Positions 34,683-47,451 of a stretch of 64,000 nt of DNA are shown in pieces (position 1 is the stretch's first letter; the number at the start of each line of letters is the position of its first letter). The notes beneath the pieces were generated by a model. The model was given only the letters and a program-made list of their open reading frames with translations, was not told the origin of the DNA and searched no databases. The stretch is from Actinernus sp. WN-2022 (lineage: Eukaryota > Cnidaria > Anthozoa > Actiniaria > Actinernidae), in the NCBI GenBank assembly GCA_030867875.1, contig JAOWCC010000744.1, forward strand, positions 620,001 through 684,000, read 5' to 3'. A program made the translations under genes and the position numbers.

Positions 34683-35179
34683 TGCACTTATCATCGGCTT
34701 TCCCCGGGGTCGACCCCCGGGACACTCCGGGTGTTTTTGTTTTCAGGACCCAAACAAGTCGACCAAAGCCCCAGGGTACTGGGCAGTAATTTCGTGACAA
34801 ATCCCCCTCCCCCAGGGCCATATTAGCCAACATACCCTCAACAATCTTTGCATGTATAACAGACAAAAGTGTCCATTTTTGGGCTCGACTGGCGCTAATC
34901 TTGATACCTCTGTCATGGTACCAAATAAAGCAGCCTGGACCTTGTTTGTCGCACTTTATCATAAACACGTTTAAAATATCCGCACCGTGAAAGTTTGGAT
35001 ACCGCTGACCTGTGTCAAACCAATCCCGCGGGGTGTCTTCGGGGGTTAATACTACGATCCAATAGACGTACAATTCCCCCTCTCCGCGGGGAATGAAAAA
35101 TGTCCAAAGTCGACTAATCTCTTCCTAACCCCATGGGTATCCCGGGGGTCGACCCCCGGGGAAGCCGATGATAAGTGCA
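34683..35179. mobile_element. MITE with TGCACTTATCATCGGCTT ends and GC-rich palindromes
   Basis: The element is 497 bp. Its inverted ends TGCACTTATCATCGGCTT continue into a GC-rich palindrome CCCGGGGGTCGACCCCCGGG (right copy about 35141-35161; left copy one base shorter). The outer flanks give no clear duplication. The 134-codon minus frame (34669-35073) overlaps the element and has no family resemblance. Confidence 0.8.
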
Positions 35180-36494
35180 TTACATGGAAACGAGTAATAC
35201 ATCAACAGGAAACGTTTGCACAGTTAATCTGCCTTTGCTTCGTCATGGTAAACCATTCCTCCAATTTCTCTATTTAGCAAACCCTTTGGCTTTAACTAAA
35301 CCAGCCATACACTATGACCGCTGCCTGCAAACATAAAACTGAGTTTTATGTGAAGGATATTCTCACTGAGCTAAGTACGGGAAAAGCTTTCAACTGCCCG
35401 CAGATTACGAATCACTGACAAATGTCGCAAATACGAGATATTTTTACAAAATCGCGTAAAAACTAAAATGGATTCTAGCAAATATTTCACGATACCGGTG
35501 TGTCGCTTTTTGAATGGTGAAAGTTAAATTGGAGTGTTAATCCAAAGCAAAAATTTAAAACAAAACTTATCTTGTCAGTGCTAGACCTGAATATGTAACA
35601 CCAAACTTCAGGCGGTTTAATGGCTGACTAAATTTACAAAGAAAACCAAGAAACTCACTTTGTGCCACGCAAAAACAATTCTTAGTCAAGAGTTTGTTAT
35701 TCAGTGTGTTTGTTTGTGACTATAAATAAAATAGTAATTAGAGTGTTAATCCAAAGCGAAAATTGGGAATTCAAATTAGTCTGCTTGAGTGCTAGTTTTT
35801 GGCGAAAATCCCCTTTTAATAATGAAAACTCTGATACCAGTGTAGGCAATTAAAATTTGAAAAAAAAAATGGTAACCGGGAAACCGGCGGCCTAGCTTGC
35901 TGTTTATTTTTGAAACAAAAAGTCTCGTGATTGAAAAACATAAGTCGCACTTTAAATTGAGTAATATTTGCTTGATACCTTTCAGTTGATCTAAGAAGAT
36001 GAATGTTTTAACGATCTGTAAATGGAAACTGGGTGCCAGATAAAAAGCAACCAATCATAGCAAAGACGCCGCGACGAAAATCTAAACTAAAATTTAATTA
36101 GACAAAACAATTGATTTCCCCAAGTGACGAGAAGCCGTTTTTCAAATAGAAAGGGCGTGAATTTCTTGTTTACTTTTGTATACTTTTTAATCAATGTTAT
36201 GGTCTCTAAGAGCCGAATTTTAAAGGAAATTTAAATCTTAGACGCTATTAGAAACTATAGATCCTTCCACGGTTTCTTTGAACTTTTGATATATACGTAT
36301 AACAGCAAAACCGTCGATACTGCTGAAAAGAGCACCTCAAAGTTAGTCAAAATCCCAAATTTGAGAGTTATATCTTGAATAGGAGCAAAGTTATAGGCCC
36401 GCAAACTCAGAAAATTTTGATTGGGGGGAAAGTTTGTGCCAACAGATAAACGATATCTAAGATTTAGACTTAATTTAGGCCAGATGAAACGGTG
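35180..36494. other. No supported gene; short internal duplication
   Basis: AT-rich. A GAGTGTTAATCCAAAGC segment with about 60 bp of following sequence occurs twice, about 210 bp apart (35531 and 35742), suggesting a local duplication. Open frames at 35776-36054 and 36255-36617 are unsupported; the second overlaps the next element. Confidence 0.45.
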
Positions 36495-36501
36495 ACATTG
36501 G

Positions 36502-39500
36502 CGACAGAGCGGAAAAACGGAGCGCATGCGCATTTGCCACTTCATTAAAAGTGAATCAAGATGGCCGCCGAGCGGGAGTGGATTGTAGCTCTTTTTCAGG
36601 GACCTCTCACAGCTCAAGAAATACCACGATTACTTTATTACTTCACACCATGGACTGATATTCTTCAGTGACTTCTCTGAACCCAAATAACACATAATCC
36701 AGTTCACTGAAAGAACGCTACCATTGCTCGTACAACTCTGTCTTCAAGAAAAACGAACCATTTCGAAATGTTCATATGCGGCTGGAAAAACGCCAAAAAT
36801 AAGGAAACTTGTGAATATATAAGCTTTATACTTCGGTAGAGAACTAAGGAGGTAATGGGTTTAAACATATAAAATACCATATTCGAGATTTTCATACCAT
36901 TTTTCAAACGAAGCATTTGAAGTTACAGTAGTGACTAGACTGTCTACAGCAGTAGAAATCCTGGAACGACGATCATTACCAAAGACTGTAAGTAAAGCTA
37001 CAGAGCTATTATCAGGAAATTATACAATATTTCACTTGATTTGATTATTATGGTATTTAATACATCGTCATTTTGACGAATTAGTTGCATGATTTACCAA
37101 ATGTAAAGAAAACGAATTTTAATTTTGTTTCAAAATGAAGTATATATATACATGTAAAAAATACTTAATATGTTATAATTGTTCTGTTTTCAGAAAGCCA
37201 ACAATAAAACAGTTGTAATCGAATGCCTTTGGCAAAGTAGTTTTGTGTTCATTTAATTTTGTTCATGTTAGAAGTGAGTGACGCTAATTATGTTGTGTGG
37301 GACTTTTGTGCGTTTCTGTATAAAGGGAGATATGGTGGTTGGTGTACTATGAAATCAAGAGCCAACATGTGGACACTCTCACCCAAGCTTTGTGTTTTAC
37401 ACGAAAGCTTTGTGCTTTACACGAAACAGTACTTCTTCTTGTTTTCCCAGAAAAAAGGAAGCCTGCAATAGTATACCTTTCCCTTCCCAACTCCATCAGT
37501 GTTTTACTTGATGTTTTTGAATATCTGGACTAAACAGCAAAGGAGCATATTTGCTTGTGTAGACTACTTGAGAAATGGACTCTTCAAGCACCATCACTTC
37601 TCCTGATCTTCACTTTATTCTCCCCAAGCACAAGCAAAGTGAGACAAATATGCGTACGTGTAGGATAATTGAAAGAGATATAAATAGCCTCCATAGCAAA
37701 CTACATGCACATGTATGAGAACAAATTTACATTTTTCATGTATACTTTATTTGAGTGTTTTAAAATTGTTAAAAACTGTTTTTAATTGTAACAGAGGAAG
37801 GACTACAAATATTTTTTTAAAGTATTTGCTTTAATGTGAAACTATTTGTGTGTATCTCTCTTTTTAATTCATTTGCCAAATGGTTACTAATACATAATAT
37901 TTGTACAGGAATCCATAAGCAATTACATATAATAAAATTAATTGTTGATTTCTTTGAAAAACATGGTAGCTTCCTCTTTCACGAGCTTCTTTAATTGGGA
38001 GTTTCACAGAAACTACATAATTAGCATAATGCAGAGGTTCATCAATTTTCAGTGTACATATGTAGCTGGCTTGGACTTTGAAAGTAGAGCTCTGTCAATA
38101 TGCCTTCAGTAATAAATGTATGTTAAGATACAAATATAGTATGCGTAGCTGGCTATACATGTATATACAGCTATTTCAGGCTAAGTGCAATGTAGATACA
38201 TGCTAGTGCTGGAGCACTGGCTGTAGCCAGGTTATTTTGAAACCCCTCGGATAATTATAGTGACCATTTCCTGTATGGCCCCATTTTCTGTACACCTATA
38301 ATATACTTATTTTATGAAGTGTGTGAACACTAAGTGAATATTATTTTCTGAAATTATGTGAAGGGCTAATCTAGGAAACATGTCAATAATAATAAGTAAC
38401 ATGTTTTCTAAACTTGATTTTTAAAATGAAATTTGTATGAATTATGTGAAATTATTTTAAAGGTTAACTGTGAATTGTGGCTTTGTCAAGTGCTTATAAT
38501 ATATTATTTTATGCGAACTTATTTCAGAGGTGAATCATGTGTATATGCTAATGCACCTAATAAATCATATCAAGGCAGAAAGAGGGTCAGCTTTTTATTG
38601 GATAATTTTGAGGTAGAAGGGGGAAGGGTTAGGTGCCCAGTGAATGAATGAGATAGTCCAGTTTGTATAAGCACAATTAATTTGGGAAAGGAAAGCAATG
38701 AGGGGGAAGTATGTTGGAATGAAGCACATGTTTCCAATGGCTTCCATTTTATAATAATAACAACAACAATCAGACAGTGTATTATTAAATAAATAATTAA
38801 TAATAGTTCTATTATAATAATGATATCAATGCTCTGCTTATGATCATGCATGTTCATTTAAAATCAACATTTTTAAACATAATTAAGTTTTAAAATGCTA
38901 AGTGTGCATTCTGTATTAAGCAGACCATTTTAAATGGCTAGGAGGTATGCCTATGACCTAAAGCTCAGGGATGCTCTGATATGGTAAACTCTTTCTGAAT
39001 TTAAGGTTCAGATACAACATACATAAATATGTAATTTATTATATTAGTATTTTGATAGCTATATATAATATTATAATTTCATGTCAAAAATTAAAACCCC
39101 TTGTGATTTGAATTATCATGAACATGCAATGTAATTGATAGTATTGATAATCATTATTAGTCAATTAGTTATTTTATGTCATGTTTTGCACATGTATCTG
39201 ATTGTTAATGTTAGTATCATGAATGAAACCTCATCGGAATTAACCCCCATAGCCATCATGATTTTTCTTTCCCAAATACATTATCAAGCCCACATGTTAA
39301 ATTGAATCAACTATCACATTCTTTCAATCAACACTTACAATGTTACCCTTCCTCACTCAAAATTTGAGTTACACCACCAACACATACATGATTAGTCTCT
39401 TGAATTAAATTTTACAGAATAGTTTTTCCATATTTAAGAAAATAACTTATTTGTAATGTTTCATAGATACATAAGTGTTCTTGTTTTTGGTGGAGAATAA

Positions 39501-40835
39501 AGATGAAGAGAAGTGATGGTGCTGAAAAGTATATTTTTTTTAGTCTTAATTCCATATAGATGTGTTCCTTCCAATGCTGATAAAATATGGAACCAGATAA
39601 TTGTCAGTTTTTTCTACAGTAAAAATAAATAGGTTTAAAACAGTTATAGTCTCAAAAAATGAGAAATTATATAGATGAAAACTGTATAAGTTTGTTTTTG
39701 TTTTCATAGTTTGCTGTATTTGCCTGACTTTGCTTTTGTTTGGGAAGAATAGAGATAAAGATAAATATAATGGTGTTAATTTTTTTTAAGTCTGTATTTC
39801 AAAACAAGTAATCTGTATAACCAGGTGTTCCTTTACTATTTCGGTACAGATATTCCAAAACAGCAAACAAACACCGAGTGAATTGGGAAGAGAAACCAGT
39901 TTTACTATTTTACAGGAAAATAAACAAGACCAGAGGTACTGCTTCCCAGTTTGATCTGCATAAAATGTGTATAAAAGCAAACAATGCAAAGCTTGGGTGA
40001 GAAAGTCCACATGCAAGCTCTTATGATTTCATACACCAACCATGCATGCACCTCTCTTACAAAACCGCACAAAAATCCAACACAACATAATTAGTCTCAA
40101 CCCAGTCTTCAAACATGAACAAAATTAAATGAACACAAAACTACTTTGCCAAAGGCATTCGATCACAACTATGTTTTATTGTTGGCTTTCTGAAAACAGA
40201 ACAATTATAAAATATTAAATTAAAATTCGTTTTCCTTACATTGGTAAAACAGTCAACTAATTCATCAAAATGCCGATGTAATAACATAATAACCAAATCA
40301 AATGAAATATTGTATAATTTCCTGACAATAACTCTGTAGCTTTACTTACAGTCTTTGGTAATGATCGTCGTTCCAGGATTTCTACTGCTGTAGACAGTCT
40401 AGTCACTACTGTAACTTCAAATGCTTCGTTTGAAAAATGGTATGAAAATCTCGAATATGGTATTTTATATGTTTAAACCCATTACCTCCTTAGTTCTCTA
40501 CCGAAGTATAAAGCTTATATATTCACAAGTTTCCTTATTTTTGGCGTTTTTCCAGTCGCATATGAACATTTCGAAATGGTTCGTTTTTCTTGAAGACAGA
40601 GTTGAACGAGCAATTGTAGCGTTCTTTCTGTGAACTGGATTATGTGTTATTTGGGCTCAGAGAAGTCACTGAAGAATATCAGTCCATGGTGTGAAGTAAT
40701 AAAGCAATCGTGGTATTTCCGGAGTTGTGAGCGGTCCATGAAAAAGAGCTACAATCCACTCCCGCTCGGCGGCCATCTTGATTCACTTTTAATGAAGTGG
40801 CTAGTACGCATGCGCTCCGTTTTTCCGCTCTGTCG
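36502..40835. mobile_element. 4.3 kb fold-back element, 1.1 kb inverted arms, 7-bp duplication
   Basis: The left arm (36502 to about 37640) and right arm (about 39480 to 40835) are inverted copies. The outer 700 bp are highly similar and the inner parts diverge with indels. The last shared block contains CACCATCACTTCTC...TTTATTCTCC. ACATTGG stands directly outside both ends (36495-36501 and 40836-40842). The ends read CGACAGAGCGGAAAAACGG, and AATCAAGATGGCCGCCGAGC lies about 65 bp inside each. The 1.8 kb middle is AT-rich with no transposase. Mirrored 70-codon frames in the arms (36704-36916 and 40421-40633) are nearly identical but also shadow the inverted repeat. Confidence 0.85.
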
Positions 40836-40984
40836 ACATTGGCTGTACTGTGTTGGAGCCGGATATCCTAGTGGGACTACTATACGTACTTCAAATATAT
40901 ACTGATAATCGATGTAATCCAGTAAACCTGGCGCTAATAGTCGTTGGGACGTGCAAAACAGTTTTTGTGGTTACGTCTTCAAGG

Positions 40985-42361
40985 AGATAAACTAAGTTCC
41001 GAGTTAGAATCCCGAGTTAGGATCCCGAGTTCGGATCCCCCCTAGGATCTCCCCCCCCTCCCCCACCAAAAATAAAAAAATTAAAAATTAAAATTTACTA
41101 ATAAAATAATAATAGTAATAATAATGATATTTCTGAAATCTTATTCTGTCGAATACTTTTTTTAGGGTTAAAGATAGAAGCATCAAAGCATCTTGAGAAC
41201 AAAAATATGCATGAGAAAACTGACACTCTCAGTGAACTGAGAAAGACCCTAACTGGGTTCAGAAAATCCGGACTGAGTTTTGAAAAAGCAGATGAGTCAC
41301 TAAACAACTTTTAAATGTTGCATACAAATATGGGAATCCGTAATTCTCTCTTGAAGTTGTTCGGCTGTTTTTATCGGTAATTCAGTTTATAAAAGATCCC
41401 AATTGATAAATATTATACGATACAATACAATATTATTATAGGTCGGCCTCCCGAAAGTAACGACAGTTAAAGGCTGCTAAAACCGAAGTAACGACCCTTA
41501 TTGTTACACGTTACCGTTTCGAAACTTTACAGTAGAATTTCTCATTTCATTGAGCAGGCAAATGTTTCCGCGGTGCTACTACTGATACCCGAGAATGCGA
41601 ATTTCACTGAAAGTACTCGATATATCAATATACTCTGTCTGATTATTGCAGTTCTAGTCGACCAGTCATCATGCATGATCGGAAGCAAAATACCGAAGCA
41701 ATCACGACCGGCTGACTAGAAAAACGCAAAACCATATTCAGGATAGGCAGTAAGCTAATATTTGGCTGTTTTGAAGTGATGGCGGTTCAGTTCGTTACAT
41801 TACGTGTAGAGAACTGAGAACTGGTCGGCGCGCGAAATGTGTTAGCTTGTGTAAAGTCTCAGCGCCGTATATTCACCTCGTGTTGAGCGATTTTTACGGG
41901 AAATTTCTAGAACTACATACTGATACTCTCTTGGTAGTTGCCGAATCTGTTAGCTTTGCTTTGTATGAACTGTATAAAGAGGAGATGCTGCAGTGCAAAT
42001 AACATGCTGAGAGCTGTCAAACTAGTTTGATCTAAATCAAAAGCGCACTTCATATTACTAGTGATTATATACATCTTGGGAATTTTGACACGAGGTAGTA
42101 CAGCCCCCCAAAAAGAACATGATGTCGATCAGCAGGGAAAGAAAAGGATGCGAGATTCACTGGTTCGCAAAGGGAGCTCGACATGGTAAACAAATTGAAG
42201 AACTGAAAAACTATACTTGAAAATGCAAACTTTAACAGAACGTGTACTTTTTTTCTTTTTTTGGGGGGGGGGATCCTAGGGGGGATCCTAGGGGGGATCC
42301 TAGCTCGGGATCCTAACTCGGGATCCTAACTCCGGTTTCTAACTCGATAAATAGCGAGACT
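40985..42361. mobile_element. 1.38 kb element with 11-bp duplication (Mutator-like?)
   Basis: CGTCTTCAAGG occurs in direct orientation at 40974-40984 and 42362-42372. Between them the ends are inverted: AACTAAGTTCCGAGTTAG and repeated TAGGATCCCGAGT units on the left, and the same inverted on the right, each passing into a C- or G-rich tract of GGATCCTAGGGG type. No coding frame above about 70 codons is credible. A duplication of 9-11 bp is typical of Mutator-like elements; that label is inference. Confidence 0.7.
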
Positions 42362-42372
42362 CGTCTTCAAGG

Positions 42373-43276
42373 GCTTGAATACAACAAAGTTGTGTAAAAA
42401 TTGAGAATACCCGTTAAAGTACTCGGTATTCCGGCACAGTATACATAGAATATATTGGACTTTAATAGTGTATATAAATCGTCTTGCACTCACTCCTAGC
42501 TTAAATTACCCGGCGCTAGCTCTTTTTACTAGTTAGTGTTAAGACAGAATTCACAGGCATCGTTAATACAGGTGAAAGCTCTTTATCTGGAGTTGCAAAA
42601 ACGAAAAAAACGAAGTATAATAACGATATTTCGCCTGATGTTTTTTCAACACTATCGACGCTTTCCACCGCGATCATGACGCATTCCATTTGAGAACTGG
42701 TCGATCAGACTAATCGGTACCTTGTTTGTATTCTAACATTTATAGCTCCGTCTTACTTAATTGCTTTTGACCTTTAGTTCGTTGAGCTAATGCTGGACAC
42801 AATTGATGCAATTAAGGTCACTTAACTATATACCAGACCCGCGGCTCAAGAAAAACAAAATCATCAAAACGTCTACGATCTAACATTACCCAAACGGAAA
42901 ATTCTGTGAAACATCCGTCTGCATGATAGTTTTAAAAGCTTTTTGATTTGATCCGGTCTTTTATCTGTCGCCTAGCTTCCTTTCCAGACTTCGGAATCGA
43001 CATTCATTTCCCTTATATCAACAGACGTCTGCGGTTTTTCATGCCAGCAAAAAAATATTCCGTTCTATAAGAACTGAGTTCGGGACAGACTGTTCCTTCT
43101 CAGGGAGGAGAACTAGCCAGTTCTGCCAGTCCTATTCCACAATGTGTACAATTAGGGATCTAAGAACCACAACGGCATGAAACAAGTTTTAATTTACAAA
43201 ATACAATAACTGCACATGAAAATACATGTACATGCAGTTGTAAATAATGTGGCTGTTGTCTGTAAAAACACAGTGG
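42373..43276. other. No supported gene
   Basis: AT-rich sequence without long frames, tandem repeats or recognisable element ends. Confidence 0.45.
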
Positions 43277-44461
43277 CCGTTTTTATACTATAGACACGCC
43301 GTCTAGACGTATTTGGGTCTAGAAGGGTCTAGTATAACTTAGTACGTCTTCTTAGTTCGTCTAGTATAACTTAGTGCGTCTTCTTAGTTCGTCTAGTATA
43401 ACTTAGTGCGTCTCCTTAGTTCGTCTAGTATAACTTAGTGCGTCTTCTTAGTTCGTCTAGTATAACTTAGTGCGTCTTCTTAGTTCGTCTAGTATAACTT
43501 AGTGCGTCTCCTTAGTTCGTCTAGTATAACTTAGTGCGTCTTCTTAGTTCGTCTAGTATAACTTAGTGCGTCTTCTTAGTTCGTCTAGTATAACTTAGTG
43601 CGTCTTCTTAGTTCGTCTAGTATAACTTAGTGCGTCTTCTTAGTTCGTCTAGTATAACTTAGTGGGTCTCCTTAGTTCGTCTAGTATAACTTAGTGCGTC
43701 TTCTTAGTTCGTCTAGTATAACTTAGTGCGTCTCCTTAGATCGTCTAGTATAACTTAGTGCGTCTTCTTAGTTCGTCTAGTATAACTTAGTGCGTCTTCC
43801 TAGTTCGTCTAGTATAACTTAGTGCGTCTTCTTAGTTCGTCTAGTATAACTTAGTGCGTCTTCTTAGTTCGTCTAGTATAACTTAGTGTGTCTTCTTAGT
43901 TCGTCTAGTATAACTTAGTGCGTCTTCTTAGTTCGTCTAGTATAACTTAGTGCGTCTCCTTAGTTCGTCTAGTATAACTTAGTGCGTCTTCTTAGTTCGT
44001 CTAGTATAACTTAGTGCGTCTTCTTAGTTCGTCTAGTATAACTTAGTGCGTCTTCTTAGTTCGTCTAGTATAACTTAGTGCGTCTCCTTAGTTCGTCTAG
44101 TATAACTTAGTGCGTCTTCTTAGTTCGTCTAGTATAACTTAGTGCGTCTTCTTAGTTCGTCTAGTATAACTTAGTGCGTCTTCTTAGTTCGTCTAGTATA
44201 ACTTAGTGCGTCTTCTTAGTTCGTCTAGTATAACTTAGTGCGTCTTCTTAGTTCGTCTAGTATAAAAGGCGTTATGCGACTGGACGAACTAAGTTCGATA
44301 GTGTGTCGTTTTGGACGGATTACCAAACTTAGTTCTTCCAGTCGTATAATGAGTCTTGTCAGCCCGTTTCTATACTCGGCGAACTATTAAGGAGACGTAC
44401 TAAGTTGTCTTTGCCTTATACGTGGATGTACACGCATAATGCGTCTCTAGTATAAAAACGG
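43277..44461 (-). mobile_element. Inverted-repeat element carrying a 32-bp minisatellite array
   Basis: The left end CCGTTTTTATACTATAGAC and the right end, inverted, CCGTTTTTATACTAGAGAC bracket the third array of the 32-bp unit, here on the opposite strand from arrays 1 and 2. Left of the array is the TCTAGACGTATTTGGG module that also ends array 2. Right of it is the palindromic GGACGAACTAAGTTCGATAG module that also begins array 1. The same set of modules at two loci shows that satellite and ends travel as one unit. No protein is encoded. Confidence 0.75.
43328..44262 (-). repeat. 32-bp minisatellite array 3
   Basis: About 29 copies of the same unit as at 9541-12252, reading CTTAGTTCGTCTAGTATAA on this strand. 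Variants are fewer than in array 1 (mainly GTCTTC versus GTCTCC), so this array is more uniform. Confidence 0.95.
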
Positions 44462-44462
44462 T

Positions 44463-45179
44463 TAATGTAAAAACGCCGAGTTCAGACGTTTTAAAGAGTG
44501 CCGCGGACATTTACTTTTGTGGGACGAATATATAGAAAGCGCCTTTATAGATTCGATTGGAAGTAGACACGAGCACGTGATCTTAGTATATAACTAGAAG
44601 TTCACTGTGTGAAGGGAAATTAATGCCTGGAATGCTGCTGATTATATATTAATAGTGTGCGTGCTATCAAGAGCATTCATGGCTTCATAACAACCTACAT
44701 TGACACAGTCATCCTGGCAAAACAGATTGAATTAACCAGATTTAACTTCTGGCCGGTCATACAGTAGTATCAGTTGTTACGTAAATGTGGCTTGTCCGCC
44801 TGTCAAAAAGTAGTTCATTTGGAACTCTTTGAAAACTCCATTTTACTATAACATTTTTTAAATGGATTTTTAACAAGATTAAATAAAATAAATGAATACA
44901 TGCAGTTGAATACGACTTAAAATGTTTGTCAGGTCTTTTAAAGGGACTGTGTCATGGTGAGAGACCACAATAGATGTCCGCGCCGGACACGGTCATAATC
45001 AGCGATTTCATATGAACTGACGAACCTCCCGCACATGTGGTAAAATCAAAGCAAATATTCAAAAATGACTAATAAACTGTGTAAATATACAGTAATCAAG
45101 TAAAATAATGAAAATACTTGCAATCAAGCATTGGAGGAGGGGGATTTAACTGTTTTAACCCACCAATCGAACACTGACT
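44463..45179. other. No supported gene
   Basis: AT-rich; no element ends, long frames or tandem repeats seen. Confidence 0.4.
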
Positions 45180-46074
45180 CCATACAGACAGACATATTTT
45201 ATTTGGAGTCTTATACAATAAAGTACATAGACTAAAGTCCAAATAACTATACTAACTATAAATAGTGATTATACATATCATTATTTCACAGAACTTCATA
45301 TCTGTATTCAATATATATTTATGACAGATAGGACTGTAGGGTAACTAGTGGATAAAATGTAATAATTATAGCCCCATACTAGAAAGTTCAAGAACGCTCG
45401 CATCGACGCCTTTTTTCAAGGCATTCGTAAATAAACTTGGCACTTAATGCTTGGAGAGATTTGGGTGGGTCGATAATGAGACGAAATTTCACGTTCTCAT
45501 TTATGTGAGTTAAATTCTTATTGAGAGTTGAGCTAATTGATGAGAAAAGTTCAATTCTTAGATCGTCATAGTTTCTACATCTGACTAGAAAGTGAATCTC
45601 GTCTTCGACTTCGGTCCCACACTGTGAACAAATTCGTTCTTCAGGCTTTTTGTAAGGTCTCGCATGCCTTCCTCTTTCAATTTCTAGACTGTGGTTGCTG
45701 ATTCTCAATTTAGTCATGGCTGTTCTGTGTTTCAGCACAGTGACAGTTTTTAGATAATTTTCACAATTATAACTTGTTTTAAATAGTCGGAATGTTCTCA
45801 GTTTGTTACGTTGATCAGGCGAACCTTTGCGTTCATCGTTATGAATTTCACTTGTCCATGTCTGTATTTCATTATCAATTATTCTTTGTTTGATTAAAGG
45901 GAGCCATAATTTATGAGAATCTAAATCTTGCTGTTCAATCCAATAGCTACCAAAACCTAGACGATATAAGAATGTTCTGATTTTTTTGCTCCAGAAAGCT
46001 ACGCTCGTCTCGTTTTTAATGTCTACGTAAACCAAACTGGACAACCCAGGAATTTCCCACATGCATATTACCAT
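45180..46074 (-). pseudogene. 3' end of a second LINE, 5'-truncated
   Basis: The minus-strand frame 45388-46074 (228 codons) resembles the C-terminal region of animal LINEs downstream of the RT: a TKLRISNHSLEIERGRH block, a Cys/His zinc-binding motif ICSQCG...DEIHFLVRC (CxxC...H...C), and a basic tail. Endonuclease and RT are absent. About 200 bp of 3' untranslated sequence ends in an AATAAAATATGTCTG-type tail near 45180. 5' truncation is the usual fate of LINE copies. It differs from the 14-17 kb element, which lacks this zinc motif. Confidence 0.8.
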
Positions 46075-46378
46075 GACATAGCCCCTTTAAGACCATTATA
46101 TGTAGATTCCAGATTTTCGGCCTCGTTAGACGTTAATCAAAATAGCCCTGACCCTCATATTGTTTTTTTTAAGGCAGAAACCCAACACTCTTTTGTAGCA
46201 AGTCACCATGTTTGAGAGTGTGCATGGTTACTCGTAATTGTTGATTAAATTCACATGTTAGTAATGGGCTCCTGGTTATATCCAATAGTGCTACCTGCAT
46301 GTCTGCTCTGTTAATTGAGCAAAACTGTGACATCATTATGCCATTTAATTTTGAAGGCTTTGAGTTAAGACGTCAATC

Positions 46379-47199
46379 TTATTTTAACATTTCAGCTGAT
46401 GTTCTTAACATTTCCTTGAACGACTCGTAATCTTCGGCGGAGAAGAAAGCGTCGAAAATACCACGTTCTTCCAACTCTTGCACAGACGGCAACTCTACTC
46501 CTTCAACTGGCGGATGTGTCTCGCTATTTCTTATGCCCCTGATGTATTCCATTATCTTCAGGTGGTCGTCCGTGAGCCCGATAACTGTTGTAATGTAGTT
46601 GTATTGTTTCCAGGCGTTGTCCCTTTCATCGGACTTCACATTTCTCTTGATCAAACTTTTCATACTTTCTTTATTTGCCTTGCAGTGTTGCAGTTTTTCT
46701 GGTGAGATATGTGGCAACACATATCGGCAGATGTTGGTATGGATTTGCTGCGATAGCTGCCCTGAAATGATGCGATACATTGAGTCTTGCGATGACATTA
46801 ACTCCTCCATTCTTGATTTAGGGGCGGCGACCTCTGACCTTAGAACCTTTATTTCTGACTCGAGCTTTTCAATGCGATCACTTTTCAACTTGAACTTGTT
46901 TTCGAGTGCTTCGACCTCTTGCTTCAAGGCCTCGATTTTCCTCGAATCAATCCCGCGAGTCTTCACTTCATCTTGAAGCTCTGTTAATATTTTTGTCAAA
47001 TTCACGATCTCTTCCCTTGCACCTTTCCTTTCCTCTGATTGTGTCTGTTCTTGTTCTGGTTGAAGACGGATTACTTCACGAGAGTAAACTATAGGTTCTT
47101 GCTTTTTAATGCTGTTATATTCGCTCCCCTGATTCGGCGGTGGAATCGACATACCTGAGCTGGTGCTTTGTCGGTCTTTTTCGAAACGGAATAGAAAAC
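46379..47199 (-). CDS. Coiled-coil + HEPN-like gene C, intact
   Basis: A single open frame to a TAA at 46379. The frame extends to 47257 but has no ATG at its edge. CACACTTGCAG at 47201-47211 (minus) looks like a splice acceptor, so the exon probably starts at 47199; alternatively the ATG before SIPPPNQ is the start. Residue numbers here count from 47257. Order: a low-complexity N-terminus, a coiled coil (about 80-155, E/K/L heptads), then a helical domain with GQLSQQI....VLP (166-182) and RNSETHP (Arg243 to His248, codons 46514-46531), ending in an acidic-amphipathic tail. The GQL..Q....VLP and RX4H motifs are shared with genes A and B although overall identity is low. HEPN-like fold and RNA-related role are inference. 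This is the only undamaged member here. Confidence 0.75.
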
Positions 47200-47451
47200 C
47201 TGCAAGTGTGAAATATGGAAACATTATTAAGTGCATGTGTGACCTGAACTGAAACAAAATTCAGTGTCTAGAAAAGCCGCTCGCACCGGCTAGAGCACCG
47301 ATTAAAGTAAATTTAACGTCGGCTTCAGTCTAACCGACTGCTGTTCCAGGAGGCCGACGGTGCACAACTTTACCCCTTCTCTTACAGAGCTCCCAATTAA
47401 TGGTTTTCAAAGCTATATAAGCTACTCGGATTAGAGAATAGTCGGTACGGA

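Noticed and set aside
34669..35073. 134-codon minus frame as a protein
   Set aside because: It spans the GC-rich end of a MITE and its interior and has no domain resemblance.
36704..40633. Duplicated 70-residue protein pair as conserved genes
   Set aside because: The two frames are mirror images inside the inverted arms of a fold-back element, so protein similarity follows from DNA identity.
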